DNA from: Panorpa germanica
Taxonomy: Eukaryota; Arthropoda; Insecta; Mecoptera; Panorpidae
Length of the DNA stretch: 64,000 nucleotides
Direction of reading: 5' to 3'
Assembly (NCBI GenBank): GCA_963678705.1
Contig: OY783214.1
Coordinates: forward strand, 9,858,001-9,922,000
The notes below the pieces were generated by a model. The model saw only the letters and a list, made by a program, of their open reading frames with translations, had not been told where the DNA came from and did not search any database. A program made the position numbers and the translations under genes. Each line of letters begins with the position of its first letter. Position 1 is the first letter of the stretch. Positions 46,551 to 57,775 of the stretch are shown piece by piece.

Positions 46551-47949
46551 TGTGTTTGTATACTTTTAAAATTCCTGGAAAATTTTTCACTTAAATTTAT
46601 ATTTATTGGAGTTTCATAGTAGACGTAAAACATTTTAGAAATAATTTTCAAACAAAAGAAAACAAAAATGTGATGTTCGTGGCCACACTATACAGTATAC
46701 ACCTACGGCTACATTCATATTATCTGATACGTCTCAATGCACGTTCTTTCATTCAATAAAGAAAATAAAAATAATATAGAAATAAAAAGTTTTATTCAAC
46801 AACTTATTGTGCACATAATACCAGGTGTATTGATGTCAAACTGTAGTTACGTATATAAACTATAGACTGGGAAAGAATAATGGTGACTAAAAATATCGTT
46901 TATTTTAGTTCTGTCGTTTAACGTTAGATGGACACACCCGTGTTTAAATCTGAAAAACTACTGACTACAATGGAAACTTTATAACAAAGAAAATCTTGTG
47001 TGTTTTTTTTTCTTTACTCCATAAAATCCAGATATTAATTCTAAGTGTGCTATAAAATATATGAAAAACATTTCGAACACTTACAGCTAATGTATTTCAG
47101 ATAACGGTATCCGTTATTTATGAGTATCAATTATTTATCGAAACATTGAATTATACGAAATGTAACCCCCACAAATAATGGGAAAATAAATAAATGTATT
47201 GAAGGAGAAGATAGAGGAAGGGTAGAAAATATTAAATTGAAAAAATGAGAAGAACTAGTATAAGATATATGCGAATTATTAATAAAATAACTGTATTAAA
47301 CTTTCTGAAAAAGTAATGTAGTTTAGCCTCGTATTGAGTATTTGCACTTCAAATTCAGCTTTTTACAAAATTTTTAAAGACTGTATACAAATGTAAAGTT
47401 GACTTATGTAACCTAATCTATGACTAATTAATTTATAATAACAAACCCGTTAATTACTATAAATACTGTTAACATATTATATAAACAAAAGCTGCTAATA
47501 TTTGGTCTAATTATTTAGTAATTAGTTGCTAATATTATGCAATGTTCCAATTCATTATTTATCAAAATTAGGTTGTGAACTAATTTTTTAAAGGTCGATT
47601 TTTTAATCCTTTATTAAGTATTAGTTAATTCATGTATATTGACTATTTCTATCTTATTAAATAATCAAAAATTTACGAAGATATACCTACTTAAAGCAAG
47701 AGATTCATTTATTGTTTTATTATGACCATGGATCATAGTAACTTTTATGAATTTTTGTCATCAAATAGCATCGTGGTACTATGTCACATAGCAATTTTTA
47801 CAGTGTCTTGTTACAGTGTATTTATAAAAATTTCACAAATTAAATTTAACGGAATTCACGATAATTATATGAAATTATTATATAAAACAATTGTGTAAAA
47901 GAACCATTGTAGATATAAGTGTATATACATAATTTACATATATATAATG
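46551..47949. other. No gene recognised
   Basis: AT-rich sequence without supported features. Confidence 0.4.
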
Positions 47950-48425
47950 TATTATTTTTTTTTCTTTATACTTATTTACTTATTTGCCTTGACTTTCATT
48001 CGTTATAGCCACCATCAAACATTTTTTATACATCTTTTATAATTTATAATTCAATTTTACAAATTTCTAAATATTTCAATAATTCACTAATTAATTTTGA
48101 ATCATTTAACAAAAACTTAGTATTAACAGGAAAAGTTTTAATCATATCTAATAAAATATATCACTATTCAATTTTGATCTTTCTAAACTATAATTTATGC
48201 ATTCAAATATAATATGATCCAAAGTTCCTTCTTCACCACATTGACATCTATCGTCAGATTTAATATTAATTTTGTACAGATGAGCTGAAGTTTTACAATG
48301 ATTACTTTTGATTCTGATTATAGTTGATATAATTTTGCGGGACTTATTTCTAAACCATCTTTTCTTACTTAAATTTGGATGCAACATATAATAATCTCTT
48401 CCTTTTAACTGACTTTTGTTAATGA
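47950..48425 (-). pseudogene. LINE tail with RNase-H-type polymerase C-terminus
   Basis: The minus-strand frame reads SQLKGRDYYMLHPNLSKKRW, then CQCGEEGTLDHIIFEC: the Cys-Cys-His-Cys C-terminal knuckle of an insect I/R1-like LINE polymerase. After LNSDIFY a frameshift leads to FPVNTKFLL and LLKYLEICKIEL. A T-run at 47954-47964 on the plus strand may be the poly(A) tail of this minus-strand copy. The 5' side is truncated near 48425. It belongs to a different family from LINE-A and from 23043. Confidence 0.7.
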
Positions 48426-49267
48426 AACATTATTAAATAATTAAATGTTAATGAAATGTATTAAAACAGTTGAAATTGATCTACAAAAAGTTGAAAATGT
48501 AATGCAAAGACTATATACTCGTATATAAATATTAAATATAATTTTATTAAATATAAATATTTTCAAAAATTCATTTTCAATCCTAGAGTTCCAGTTTCGA
48601 ACATATAGTGCAAACATCCAATATCGATGAAAACTGCAATTTAATATTTGCAATCTTATATAAGTAAATAATATGGCCAACACAATAGCACCCCCCCCCC
48701 CCGCATCCCCTTCCGTCACAGAACAGCGTCACGTTCAAATATTTGTACTAGCTTTACTTCTAGTTCAAAGAATATTAAATCTGGTTTTGTATTCTGATAG
48801 CCTCTCCAATTCCTGGACCATGGACGGTTTAACATTGATCTATTATATTTACCGAAGACATAAAAATATACAAAGCTATGAAAACGTGTTATTGAGCAAG
48901 AACGTGCTTGTTTCAATTATATATTCATTTATAGGAATATTGTTTTCTTGTTTGATAAGCAGGAAGAAAATGTATTATCAGTTGTTACTTAGAGTGTATT
49001 TTCTAAGGTGAGCAAATATTCCAATCAAAAGCGGTTAGCGTTATTTCTTAGTCAATTACCTTTTTCTTTAATATAGGTAATAACTGTAATTTATATAATG
49101 GAATTACAGGTGGTTTAATTGTATATTCCTCTAACATATTTTGTAAATAACATACGTAGGGAAGGCTAATGTATAGACTAAATAAGCTAAAGCCAAAAAT
49201 ACATTTAAAGCCAAAACAAATAAAAAATAGTAAGAAATAAAGTAGTAAAGTAAATTATTTAAAGTAA
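48426..49267. other. No gene recognised; (C)12 at 48691-48702
   Basis: A 112-codon plus frame (48673-49011) starts beside a 12-base C-run and has hydrophobic stretches but no motif; the overlapping minus frame is equally featureless. A C homopolymer of this length is unusual in this AT-rich window. Confidence 0.4.
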
Positions 49268-49617
49268 GGCTCTCCGCACATGAGGCGACTGGTTGCAAAC
49301 CTTAGCCACGAATCTGCCCGAACCGAATGAGAATGGAACTGTGTTGTTAGTGAGAGAACGAATACACGTTCGTTCAAGTGAGAGAAAACATACGACACGG
49401 TTTGGAGTACGTTTTCAGCGACTCTGTTTCTCGGTCGCAGGGCCATGTTTTTGCATGCTTTTGGTGTGCACAAATACTATTCAAAAGTAATTAGATACAT
49501 ACATAATTACAAATACGACACAATAAAATCCCCTGTTATGCTATTGTTAAAAATTCTATGGAGTCACGAAACACGGCTCGACTAGTTTGCAATCAGTCGA
49601 GTCGTGTGCGGAGATCC
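49268..49617 (+). mobile_element. Harbinger-like MITE, family M2 copy 2
   Basis: A 350-bp element flanked by TAA on both sides (49265-49267, 49618-49620). Ends: GGCTCTCCGCACA...GGCGACTGGTTGCAAAC and, from the right, GGATCTCCGCACACGACTCG then ACTGATTGCAAAC. The body includes CGAACCGAATGAG, GTGAGAGAACGAA, GCATGCTTTTG and AAATACGACACAATAAAATC. Non-coding: the 65-72-codon frames over it are chance. The 3-bp TAA duplication and GG ends fit PIF/Harbinger. Confidence 0.8.
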
Positions 49618-49671
49618 TAATGCTTCTGCAAAATATATGTTACAAAAATTGACACATTACTCAAATAGTTC

Positions 49672-49810
49672 GTAGGATGATACAGCGACGATATAACAGA
49701 AGTGGCGCCACTATTGACAAATCGATATGATTTTTAGATAGTACTAACCTTCAAACGATTTGTATCAAAATTTTATGATATTCAGATTATTAGTTTACAA
49801 GTTACAATGG
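49672..49810 (+). repeat. Dispersed repeat D copy 2, probable mariner leader
   Basis: GTAGGATGA...GGCGCCACTATTGACAAATC, GATTTTTAGATAGTAC, CTTCAAACGATTTGTATC and AGTTTACAAGTTACAATGG. Same order as at 61280 (inverted) and, in part, at 6885. Starts about 55 bp after the M2 copy. Confidence 0.55.
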
Positions 49811-51494
49811 TTTCCACCAAATGTTTAGTTCTGTACCGACCAATGGGGTTGTTTTATATAGTTTTCTTGCTCCATCTCATGCATAAACAAACCTACTACA
49901 ACAAATTAGAGAACACAAACTGATCTCGGTACAAAATAGTAAAAACAAACAGTTGTTTGTTTAATGACGAACTGGTCACGTACTGTGAAATCCACATTTA
50001 CCAATAAAATCATAACAAACCCGTATGGATTATTCTCCTCACGTTCGCTACTATGACTACCAGTAACCCGTGTTAGCAGTAACCCACCCGTTGGGTTTGA
50101 ACGAACACAAAACTTCGTTCGTTTAAAACAAGAGAATTTTGGTGACCCTTATCTAAATTAAATCGCCCTGTATGTTTAGAACGTTCCTGCCTAATGTGAA
50201 CAAAGTTAATTGTATTATAAACTATATTCGTTGTACCGAGATGTAAAAAAGTTTTGATTTCGAGCCCCCGGGTGTCTTATTTATAGACCTTTTTTTGATA
50301 CTGAATGAGTTTCCTTAATATTACAACACGGTGATGTATAGCTAAAAACTCCATGTTGCATAAACATGAAAAATCTTACAAGTAGTTTCTATGATATAAT
50401 ACAGGAATTTATTTATTAAGAAAATATAGTTGATTGAATATGATTGAACTACCTACTAAAATTTGATGAATTGTATAAGTCGCCGCCGAACTATCGTGTT
50501 TTGGACTATAACAAACAATCAAGTGTGTCGCTTAAAAAATCCATCACAAATTGACTAACGCATTAAAAATCCTTTTACGGTAGAAATCCTCTCATTTAAT
50601 TACCCAAGGATTTCAACATTTTCAAATCAAAGATTTATCATTGCCAAATATTAATATTGAAATAATAATTACGTGGAATCTGGTGAATGGTGGGTGACCT
50701 ATTTCACACTAGGCAACCCTTAGGTACCTGTAATCTACTGTAGGTACAAGAAGTACGAACATTTGTTTTAGTATCACATGCATCAACCTGTTTTAACCTT
50801 TATATTATTGTAAATGATTAATGAACTATACTAATCCTACATAAACCCTTCTCAGTCCCTATATTGTAAACGTGATAAATCACGAGCAACATCCCTTTAA
50901 GGACATAAAGGACACTCTCTGACATTATAACAATTATTTTAACGTAAAACGTTCTTCGTTACTATAAAATGGGGTGAAAATATAAATTAAAATGTATTAC
51001 TATATTGGATTTTAAATTACTAAGAAATTTATAGAGGTTTCGTTTTAATGTGTTGTGTGCAAAAGTAAATATAGTTACGTACAAAAAGATGTGTATGATG
51101 AATGAGGAAGAAATGAAGAATACCTTTGAAAATAATTAATTTTTAAAATTTCATCGGTTTATGTATTATGTAGAAGAGTCTTAAAATCAATAGAAACGAA
51201 GAACGATCAATAGAACAAATGTTATTAAAAAAAACAACCTTTATGGCACTAAAAAAGGTAATGCCTACAAAGAATATATAGCTCGAAACTTTTCGGCATC
51301 TCATCAGAAACAACACCTGATATTTTTGGAGGTCAAAGCCACTTTTAGAACAATTGCACCGTTCCTTTAAGAAATCAAACCAACTATCGTATGCAAAAAA
51401 AAAAACATTATTTTTATCTCCTTTATTGGTTAATAACAATTAGGTTTTTAAATTGAAAAAATTTAATTTAATATTACCCCTTTTATTATTTTTC
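49811..51494. other. No gene recognised
   Basis: AT-rich, with a small GC patch (GAGCCCCCGGGTG) at about 50263. A 98-codon minus frame (51143-51439) has no known motif. Confidence 0.4.
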
Positions 51495-52069
51495 TGATCC
51501 AGCTAATGCCTCGACTATGCTACAGAAAAATCTAGGCAAACTTTCTTCATGGATTAAGGACTGGAGGATCAAGGCCAGCGAATCAAAATCAATACATGTC
51601 ACATTCACAACTAGACAGGGAAACTGCCCAAGTATCGCTTTAAACAATGTCAATATACCGCAGGCTGACCATGTGAGGTACCTGGGAATACACCTAGATA
51701 GGAGGCTTACTTGGAAGAAGCACATATTTACTAAAAGAAAGCAACTAGGTCTACAACTACGGAAGATGTACTGGCTGATAGGACGGAAGTCACAACTTAG
51801 CACAGAAAACAAACTTATGCTCTACAAAACCATACTTAAACCGGTATGGTCATATGGTATACAACTATGGTACTACATCTACCACAAATATTGAGATAAT
51901 CCAAAGATTTCATTCCAAAATGCTAAGGATTGTCACGAATGCACCATGGTTTATACCTAATCACATAATACATCCGGACCTAGATATACCTACAGTAAAA
52001 GAAGAAATAGTGCTTAGAACCAAAGTATACAAGGAGGCAATGTGGATTTTAAGAAAAGTACGTTTCTAA
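51495..52069 (+). pseudogene. Jockey reverse transcriptase fragment (second lineage)
   Basis: 5'-truncated piece of a jockey-type ORF2 covering the end of the reverse transcriptase and the region after it. It starts at SDPANASTMLQKNLGKL and continues WIKDWRIK, then YLGIHLDRRLTW and KPVWSYGIQLW. A frameshift near 51885 moves to NIEIIQRFHSKML, ending KVRF at a stop. YLGIHLDRRLTW is identical in the intact element at 2400, but surrounding residues differ widely, so this is a related, older family rather than a copy of it. No poly(A) tail is seen. Confidence 0.85.
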
Positions 52070-52865
52070 ACATATTTTTACGATGTTTAATAACAATTCA
52101 GTTTTCGCGATCATTTCCACAGGATTCGAATAACGAGGACTGACTTCTTCTTTAATAAATAATCGTACAAAATATTATTCTAATCAGTGAAAACATTTCT
52201 TATAGTTTCTGTTATCTAAACCGTTAGTTGGTTGATCATGCATTTGAATGTGGAATTATTTATAACGTTTTCAAGTTAATTATGAATTGTCATACAAAAG
52301 TAAGAATAAGAATATTATCCAAATAAAATAAAAATATGATGCTTGAAAAAAGAATAAAAAAGCCTTATTTTCCAACTCACTCAAAAAGAAAATATAATTT
52401 TAGAATTTTCCATCATTGTTATTAGATGTTATGAATAAAATCTACAACATAAAATAAAATAGAATATTTTCAAATGTAATATTCACAAGCAAAGCGTTTA
52501 GAACGTTTGGATGATACCAAAATATTTATTTTTGTAATGAAATGTAAAATACCCATGTCTTTTACTACTTATAAAAATATTTATGAAAATATATTGTTGG
52601 TTGAAAAGGCATGAAAAAGAGGAATGTAAGCAAAATGTCATTGTTGTCCAAACACTGGTATAACGCATAACCTGGATTTGAGAAGACCAAGTATCTGTTT
52701 CAACAACCAGAGATGGAAAACCTTTTAATTCAAGTAAAAACTAATGAAAAGTTTTTATTTTTGAACTGAAAATGAATATCTATATATAGATGCTTTCTCT
52801 TTCAAATTATATTAATTTAAATCAGGCGAAGTATAAAAATTACTTCTTTTGTTCAAACTAACTAA
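52070..52865. other. No gene recognised
   Basis: AT-rich DNA between the jockey fragment and the mariner remnant; the missing 5' part of the mariner is not found here. Confidence 0.4.
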
Positions 52866-53178
52866 TTGAACTTCGAATTGCTCCCACATCCACCGTATTC
52901 GCCAGATTTGGCTCCCAGCGACTACTGCCTGTTCGCAGACCTGAAAAAAATGCTCGCCGGTAAGAAATTTCGCACGAATGAAGAGGTTATCGCTAAAACT
53001 GAGTCCTATTTTGAGGCAAAAGATAAATCGTTCTACAAAAGTGGTATTGAAATGTTAGAGCGGCGCTGGAATGATTGCGTTGCTCTTAATGGAGATTACG
53101 TTGATGAATAAAGCTAATTTTGAACCAAAAAAACTGTGTTTTCTTTGTTAGGCCCGGGACTTTTCAGCCCATGTGCTA
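52866..53178 (+). pseudogene. Mariner transposase C-terminus with 3' terminal repeat
   Basis: The frame contains HPPYSPDLAPSDYCLF, the signature around the third catalytic Asp of mariner (DD34D) transposases, then LKKMLAGKKF, ERRWNDCVALNGDYVDE and a TAA at about 53109. About 40 bp further lies TTAGGCCCGGGACTTTTCAG then CCCATGTGCTA (53148-53178), which looks like the 3' inverted terminus of an insect mariner. The two upstream catalytic Asp residues and the left terminus are missing, so this is a 5'-deleted relic. The open frame itself begins at a non-ATG codon after a stop. Confidence 0.85.
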
Positions 53179-54981
53179 GAATGAGATGGTAAATTAAGTA
53201 AGTAACCAATTATAAGCTGCAATCAAAATATATTACTGCATCATTTTATTAATATATCACTTTATAAAATAAGAAAAGGTTTGCAACTTGTTCTATCCAT
53301 TTATTTCACCATTTATATATAATGTGTATAAATATATGTATATATTCACAGATGCAGGCTAGTATCAAATAATATGTATTCCGTAACGATACCACGCATG
53401 AAATATATACCCACTTCTGAATTTATATATGAATATATAATGTCAAATATAAAATGTGGGAAGCGAAGGAGAAAGGACTTTGAAGGGTTTACACTGTAAA
53501 TCCATATAAAATTATTAAAAGGGGTCGATATTTTAGAAATTTTTTCATATTTTACATATATGTTGTGTACTACCATACACTTTTGAGTATGATATATCAA
53601 AAAGGTTTTGTATTGTGATGTGCTAAGGTCGTATATGCATTAGTTCGCTAGCGTATACATTGTGTACCATTGTTTTGATGTTTGTAAGAAAATTGTTTCA
53701 ATTTTTATTTGCGTTTCAAATTATTGTAGAATTGCCATAAAATATAAAACAATTAATTTCAAAATAATTTTTCGCTGATAAATTTTTACGATTACTTTCA
53801 TATTCTTGGAAATATTGAAAACAAATTTACAAAATATGAACTGTTGGCAAAAAATGAAAGAAATATGTATAAAATTAGATTTTCTGAAAATAGCTTTTTT
53901 TAAATTATTCGGAAAAGCTTTTTTAAATATTAAAATACTTGAATGATATTATTTGAATCCTATTAAGAAAATATGCTTAATTATATCAGATCTTTTTAAT
54001 ATATCTGTTGATTGACACGCCTTATTGCCATGCCCTATTCTGACTTGCAATATCCATTGCTCAACTCGTAGGTCATATTTGTCGTTTTATAACTTATTTC
54101 TATAGTTTCACATGGATAGAAAAAGTATATCAAGTACAAAATGTTACATAAATACTAAATAGGGATGAGTATTCCTCTTAAGACTGTACATGACATATCT
54201 AGATAAATGGAACACTGAACCAAAGAGAGTACGCATACATATATATGCATATCCGAGTAGAAACAAACACAAAATCAAAGAAAAAATGTTCGGTACCCCA
54301 ATACTACACATGACTTGTGAAATACGAGCTCGCAGCTTGTTAAGTGTATCCAGTAAAATTAGATTAGGTGCTTTTACGGTGCATAACTAGATTTTTACAA
54401 AAATTAAAAGCATAAAAATTGGAAAAACTACAGCATATTTTTTTACTTCTCTCTGTTGCTTCATTGCAATGAAGAATGATGAAGTCACGCTGTGGCTGTT
54501 GTTTTTTACTTACGTAATTCGTTAACTTTGTCTTGTTCCTTTTTTATTTCTGTATTCGCTATTAATAAAATCTCAATTGTATTTAAAAAACTTATATGTT
54601 GATGTATAAAAAGGTATATATTAATATTAAAATTCTTCAAAGGCTTGTCTGCTTTCACTAGTTATACAGACTAACATACATAATATAACATAATCCGTAT
54701 TTAGATTATGAACAACAAATTTCTACCTTTAAATAGTAATATCCCCGTAACAATAGGGTAACTGCAGAAGTTTGAAACATCAGTTTATCCAAATATCTGT
54801 GTATACCAACTAATATATTCAACATTTAACTATTTACCTATAACACTAGAGTTCTCGTTATGTATCCCAAGTTGTGTCTATATTAGTTTACGTACTCGTA
54901 CCTAACTACCAGTAAACACATTGAAACTATTAACATTGTTAAAATATTAGGTGATTTTAATCTAATTATAAGCTGACATAT
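53179..54981. other. No gene recognised
   Basis: AT-rich; short frames at 53346 (minus) and 54190 (plus) lack motifs. Confidence 0.4.
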
Positions 54982-55322
54982 AACAATAACTTGTGCAAGA
55001 AACAAAATTATTCCAAACTCTAAATGCGAATGTGGTGAAGAAGAGGCAGACCCTGACCACATTCTGTGGCAATGTAAAAATACATCAATGGCAAGAAATG
55101 AACTCCAAAGGGCGGTACTACAGACTTCGCAGACGCTTCCTGTTAACACCGCTTTTTTGATTGAGAAACCGAGATTTATAACTGCAGTAGCCATGAATAG
55201 ATCATTCTTGTTATCTGGGTATAATATATAAGAAAAGACAGAATAGTATTAGGGGCGATAAAAGGCTACGTGCCTACGAAGCCCAAAAATCTATATTAAA
55301 AAAAAAAAAACAATAACTTGTG
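54982..55322 (+). mobile_element. 5'-truncated LINE insertion with target duplication
   Basis: The insert runs 54996 to about 55310, ends in 13 A, and is flanked by a perfect duplication containing CAATAACTTGTG (54984-54995 and 55311-55322). It encodes ARNKIIPNSKCECGEEEADP then DHILWQCKNTSMARNEL, a Cys-Cys-His-Cys C-terminal knuckle of a LINE polymerase, ending LSGYNI before a TAA at about 55231, then a 3' UTR (GGGGCGATAAAAGGCTACGT). The retained frame has no internal stop. Intact duplication and A-tail mean a relatively young insertion. The 103-codon minus-strand frame is its shadow. Confidence 0.85.
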
Positions 55323-55858
55323 ATTTATAATTTATGTCAGTGTAACAGTGGAACATGTGGTTAGTATTTAGTGAATGTAGCATTTACGTATCGTGTATGT
55401 ATCGGAAACAATCATACGAAAATAATACGTAACTGTGACTTATAGAATGTGACGTATAGGTAGATAGCAAAGATGATATTAATCAAATTAATATATATAT
55501 ATATATGGAGTCATAAAATTAAATCGAGTATACAAAGAAATCATTAACACCCGAGCGAGAAAAGTCGTAAAATAATGTGATTAATAAGTGCGTATATTGA
55601 TAACGAAAACCAAGTCAAAGGTTAAAGCAATTAAAATGTGTGAAACTTTAACCAATGATCATTGTTCTGTATTTGTAAAGTAAATACCAACGTTTATATT
55701 GTAACCTTATTGTATTATTATCATCGTTATTATTTTATTAAATAAATGTATTAAACATATTATGTGATTCTTTAACTTCCTGACAAGAAACTGAGATATT
55801 GCATAGTTGAATATTAACTGAATTAACATTTGTCCTAAATTAAATAAGAGTACCTTGA
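55323..55858. other. No gene recognised
   Basis: AT-rich; a short (TA)n run at about 55491-55504. Confidence 0.4.
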
Positions 55859-55963
55859 TTCCACATCAGATTAGCGGTAGAGGTCTCGTTTTCCACATCA
55901 GAATTGGGATAGTACTCTCGTTTCCACATCAAAAGTGCGGATTGGGTATCGTTTCCACATATC
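55859..55963. repeat. Minisatellite, 31-32 bp unit, about 3.3 copies
   Basis: TTCCACATC(A) recurs at 55859, 55891, 55922 and 55953, a spacing of 32, 31 and 31 bp. Between the copies, units share AGAATT/GATT, GCGG or GGGAT, then TCTCG before the next TTTTCC. Directly after it CTATATATATAAAAGACAG (55968-55986) resembles a TATA box, but nothing else supports a promoter. Confidence 0.75.
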
Positions 55964-57539
55964 GACTCTATATATATAAAAGACAGAGACAGGTAGATTC
56001 CTTTATGTGCAGTACTATAAAAGCATAATTAAACTATCCTAATTTTCATAAGTTAAAGGCCATATAAGTAGCACAATCAGCTTTCTGTAAGTTCTGTATT
56101 TCTTAATGGACCACTAAGATGCTTTTCGGAAATGATGGGAGAGAGACGGTCTTGGAGATGAGTACGTTGTGAATTTGATACTCTACTTCTCGGCCCCTGG
56201 GATTCAGAAATACTTGTATAGTTGTATTATGTGTTAGATATGTTTCCTTTGATATCATCATCAAAGCCTTTTATAAATATCTTTTGGTTTTCTACGATTC
56301 ATGTAGTTAATGAATTATTTACCTCATATTGGTAAAATTATTATTAAGATAGTCTAATGATAAGAAATCAGAGTTTTTCTGTAATGTTTTGTATTTTTTA
56401 TACATTGTGTAATATACACACAAGTCTATCGTCTATGTTCAGACATAAGTCATCAAGTGATTTTTTTAACAAACTGGATCTGAGCAAAATTTGAAAAAGA
56501 ATAGTGGGAGCATTTGAGTTTATGAAAATGTCAGTTAATGACTTTTGGTTAAACACAGACATTAACTAATTGACAATAACATTACAAAACATAATAATAC
56601 AAATCTGATTATTTAACATATATACCTTTCACAGATTGCAGCATCAGAATGAATAAAGTTTTCAAAATTTATAAAGGCAATTTTGATGTTACTAAAAATC
56701 TGTACATTGAAAACTTTTTGTTGTTTGTTTTTATGTTTTTTTTTTTAGATTTCGAACCTTTCATAAGCTCCCTAAAAACCAACAGCGGTGGCCAAACCAC
56801 TTGAACATCAAATGGAAAAAAGCAGAATAGTTCTTTCATATTCCCTAGAGCAAAGTATATCGAATAAAACTACATGAAAGAAAGATAACGATTTTATAAT
56901 ATTCGGAAGGTTTAAGCGCTCTTTCCTTTTATATTTCATAGAGCTTTTATTTCTGTAACTCTACTATTTAAATATTTTAATTACACGTGATTTATACACG
57001 TGCGACTCTGAGTTGATGACAGTGTGGTCGTTTATAAGTTTAAAACATATAATAAATATAGACGTATAAAGTACATACATTCGTGTATGCTAATGCGACT
57101 AAAGCCTACTGAAAAAACCGCAAGTCGCAAATAAATTCGTATGCATATTTTATTAAATTTTCGAATAAATTTAAAATACATCGTTTATTTTTTAAACATT
57201 TTGTGTTATGTAAATGTTTAGATGGTGCTCGTGGTTATTTTGAACTGTCAAACACCGTTCAGGAGTAATATACTGCTCTGCCAAACTATGATATATAGAC
57301 AATGGGTTTCTACAACTGCTGTCAGATAAATTGAAGGCTTCTCTTATCCACGTAATTATTTAGGGATTCCATTCGCTGCAGAAATCAAGCACAGCTGTCT
57401 GCTGACGTCATGAATTTCATTATGTAACTAAGAATCGATTTCTAAATATAAGAGACATCCATTTTATAATTATTATAGTGTAACTACAGTTTTATAATAT
57501 TTATTCTTTATCAATGAATGCCTACCGCCTCATCATATA
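55964..57539. other. No gene recognised; weak exon-like frame at 56747
   Basis: A long T-rich tract ending TTTTTTTTTTAG (56735-56746) is followed by an open frame reading FRTFHKLPKNQQRW and ending at a stop 26 codons later. It looks like an acceptor plus coding start but may be chance in T-rich DNA. Confidence 0.35.
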
Positions 57540-57775
57540 ACATGTTACTTAAGCAAAACCTAGTAATTTTTAATTAAAAGGGCCTTATTTTATTGTTTAT
57601 ATTTGTTCCAAAAGTATTTGTAATCCTCAAAAAGCTGTTCATAAGAAGTTTTGTTAAAGAAGTTGAATATGGTTTTGCGCAAAATAGGTCATAAAACGTT
57701 GTATGTTAGGTAAAATCGTTTAAATAACAGGTACCTTTTGTTATCTTAAACAAACCTTAAATATATGTAATTCTC
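57540..57775 (+). repeat. Repeat B, copy at 57.7 kb (longest)
   Basis: Begins CTTAAGCAAAACCTAGTAAT, continues TTTGTAATCCTCAAAAAGCT and GAAGTTTTGTTAAAGAAGTT, and ends GGTACCTTTTGTTATCTTAA then ACAAACCTTAAATATATGTA. It supplies both the 5' and 3' blocks of repeat B, about 235 bp in all. Confidence 0.65.

Noticed and set aside
48673-49011. 112-codon plus-strand frame with membrane-like segments
   Set aside because: The proline-rich start is made by a C homopolymer and the rest is AT-rich hydrophobic by composition; no motif.
55968-55986. TATA box as a called promoter
   Set aside because: TATATATAAAAG is expected often in DNA this AT-rich, and no transcript unit is recognisable downstream.
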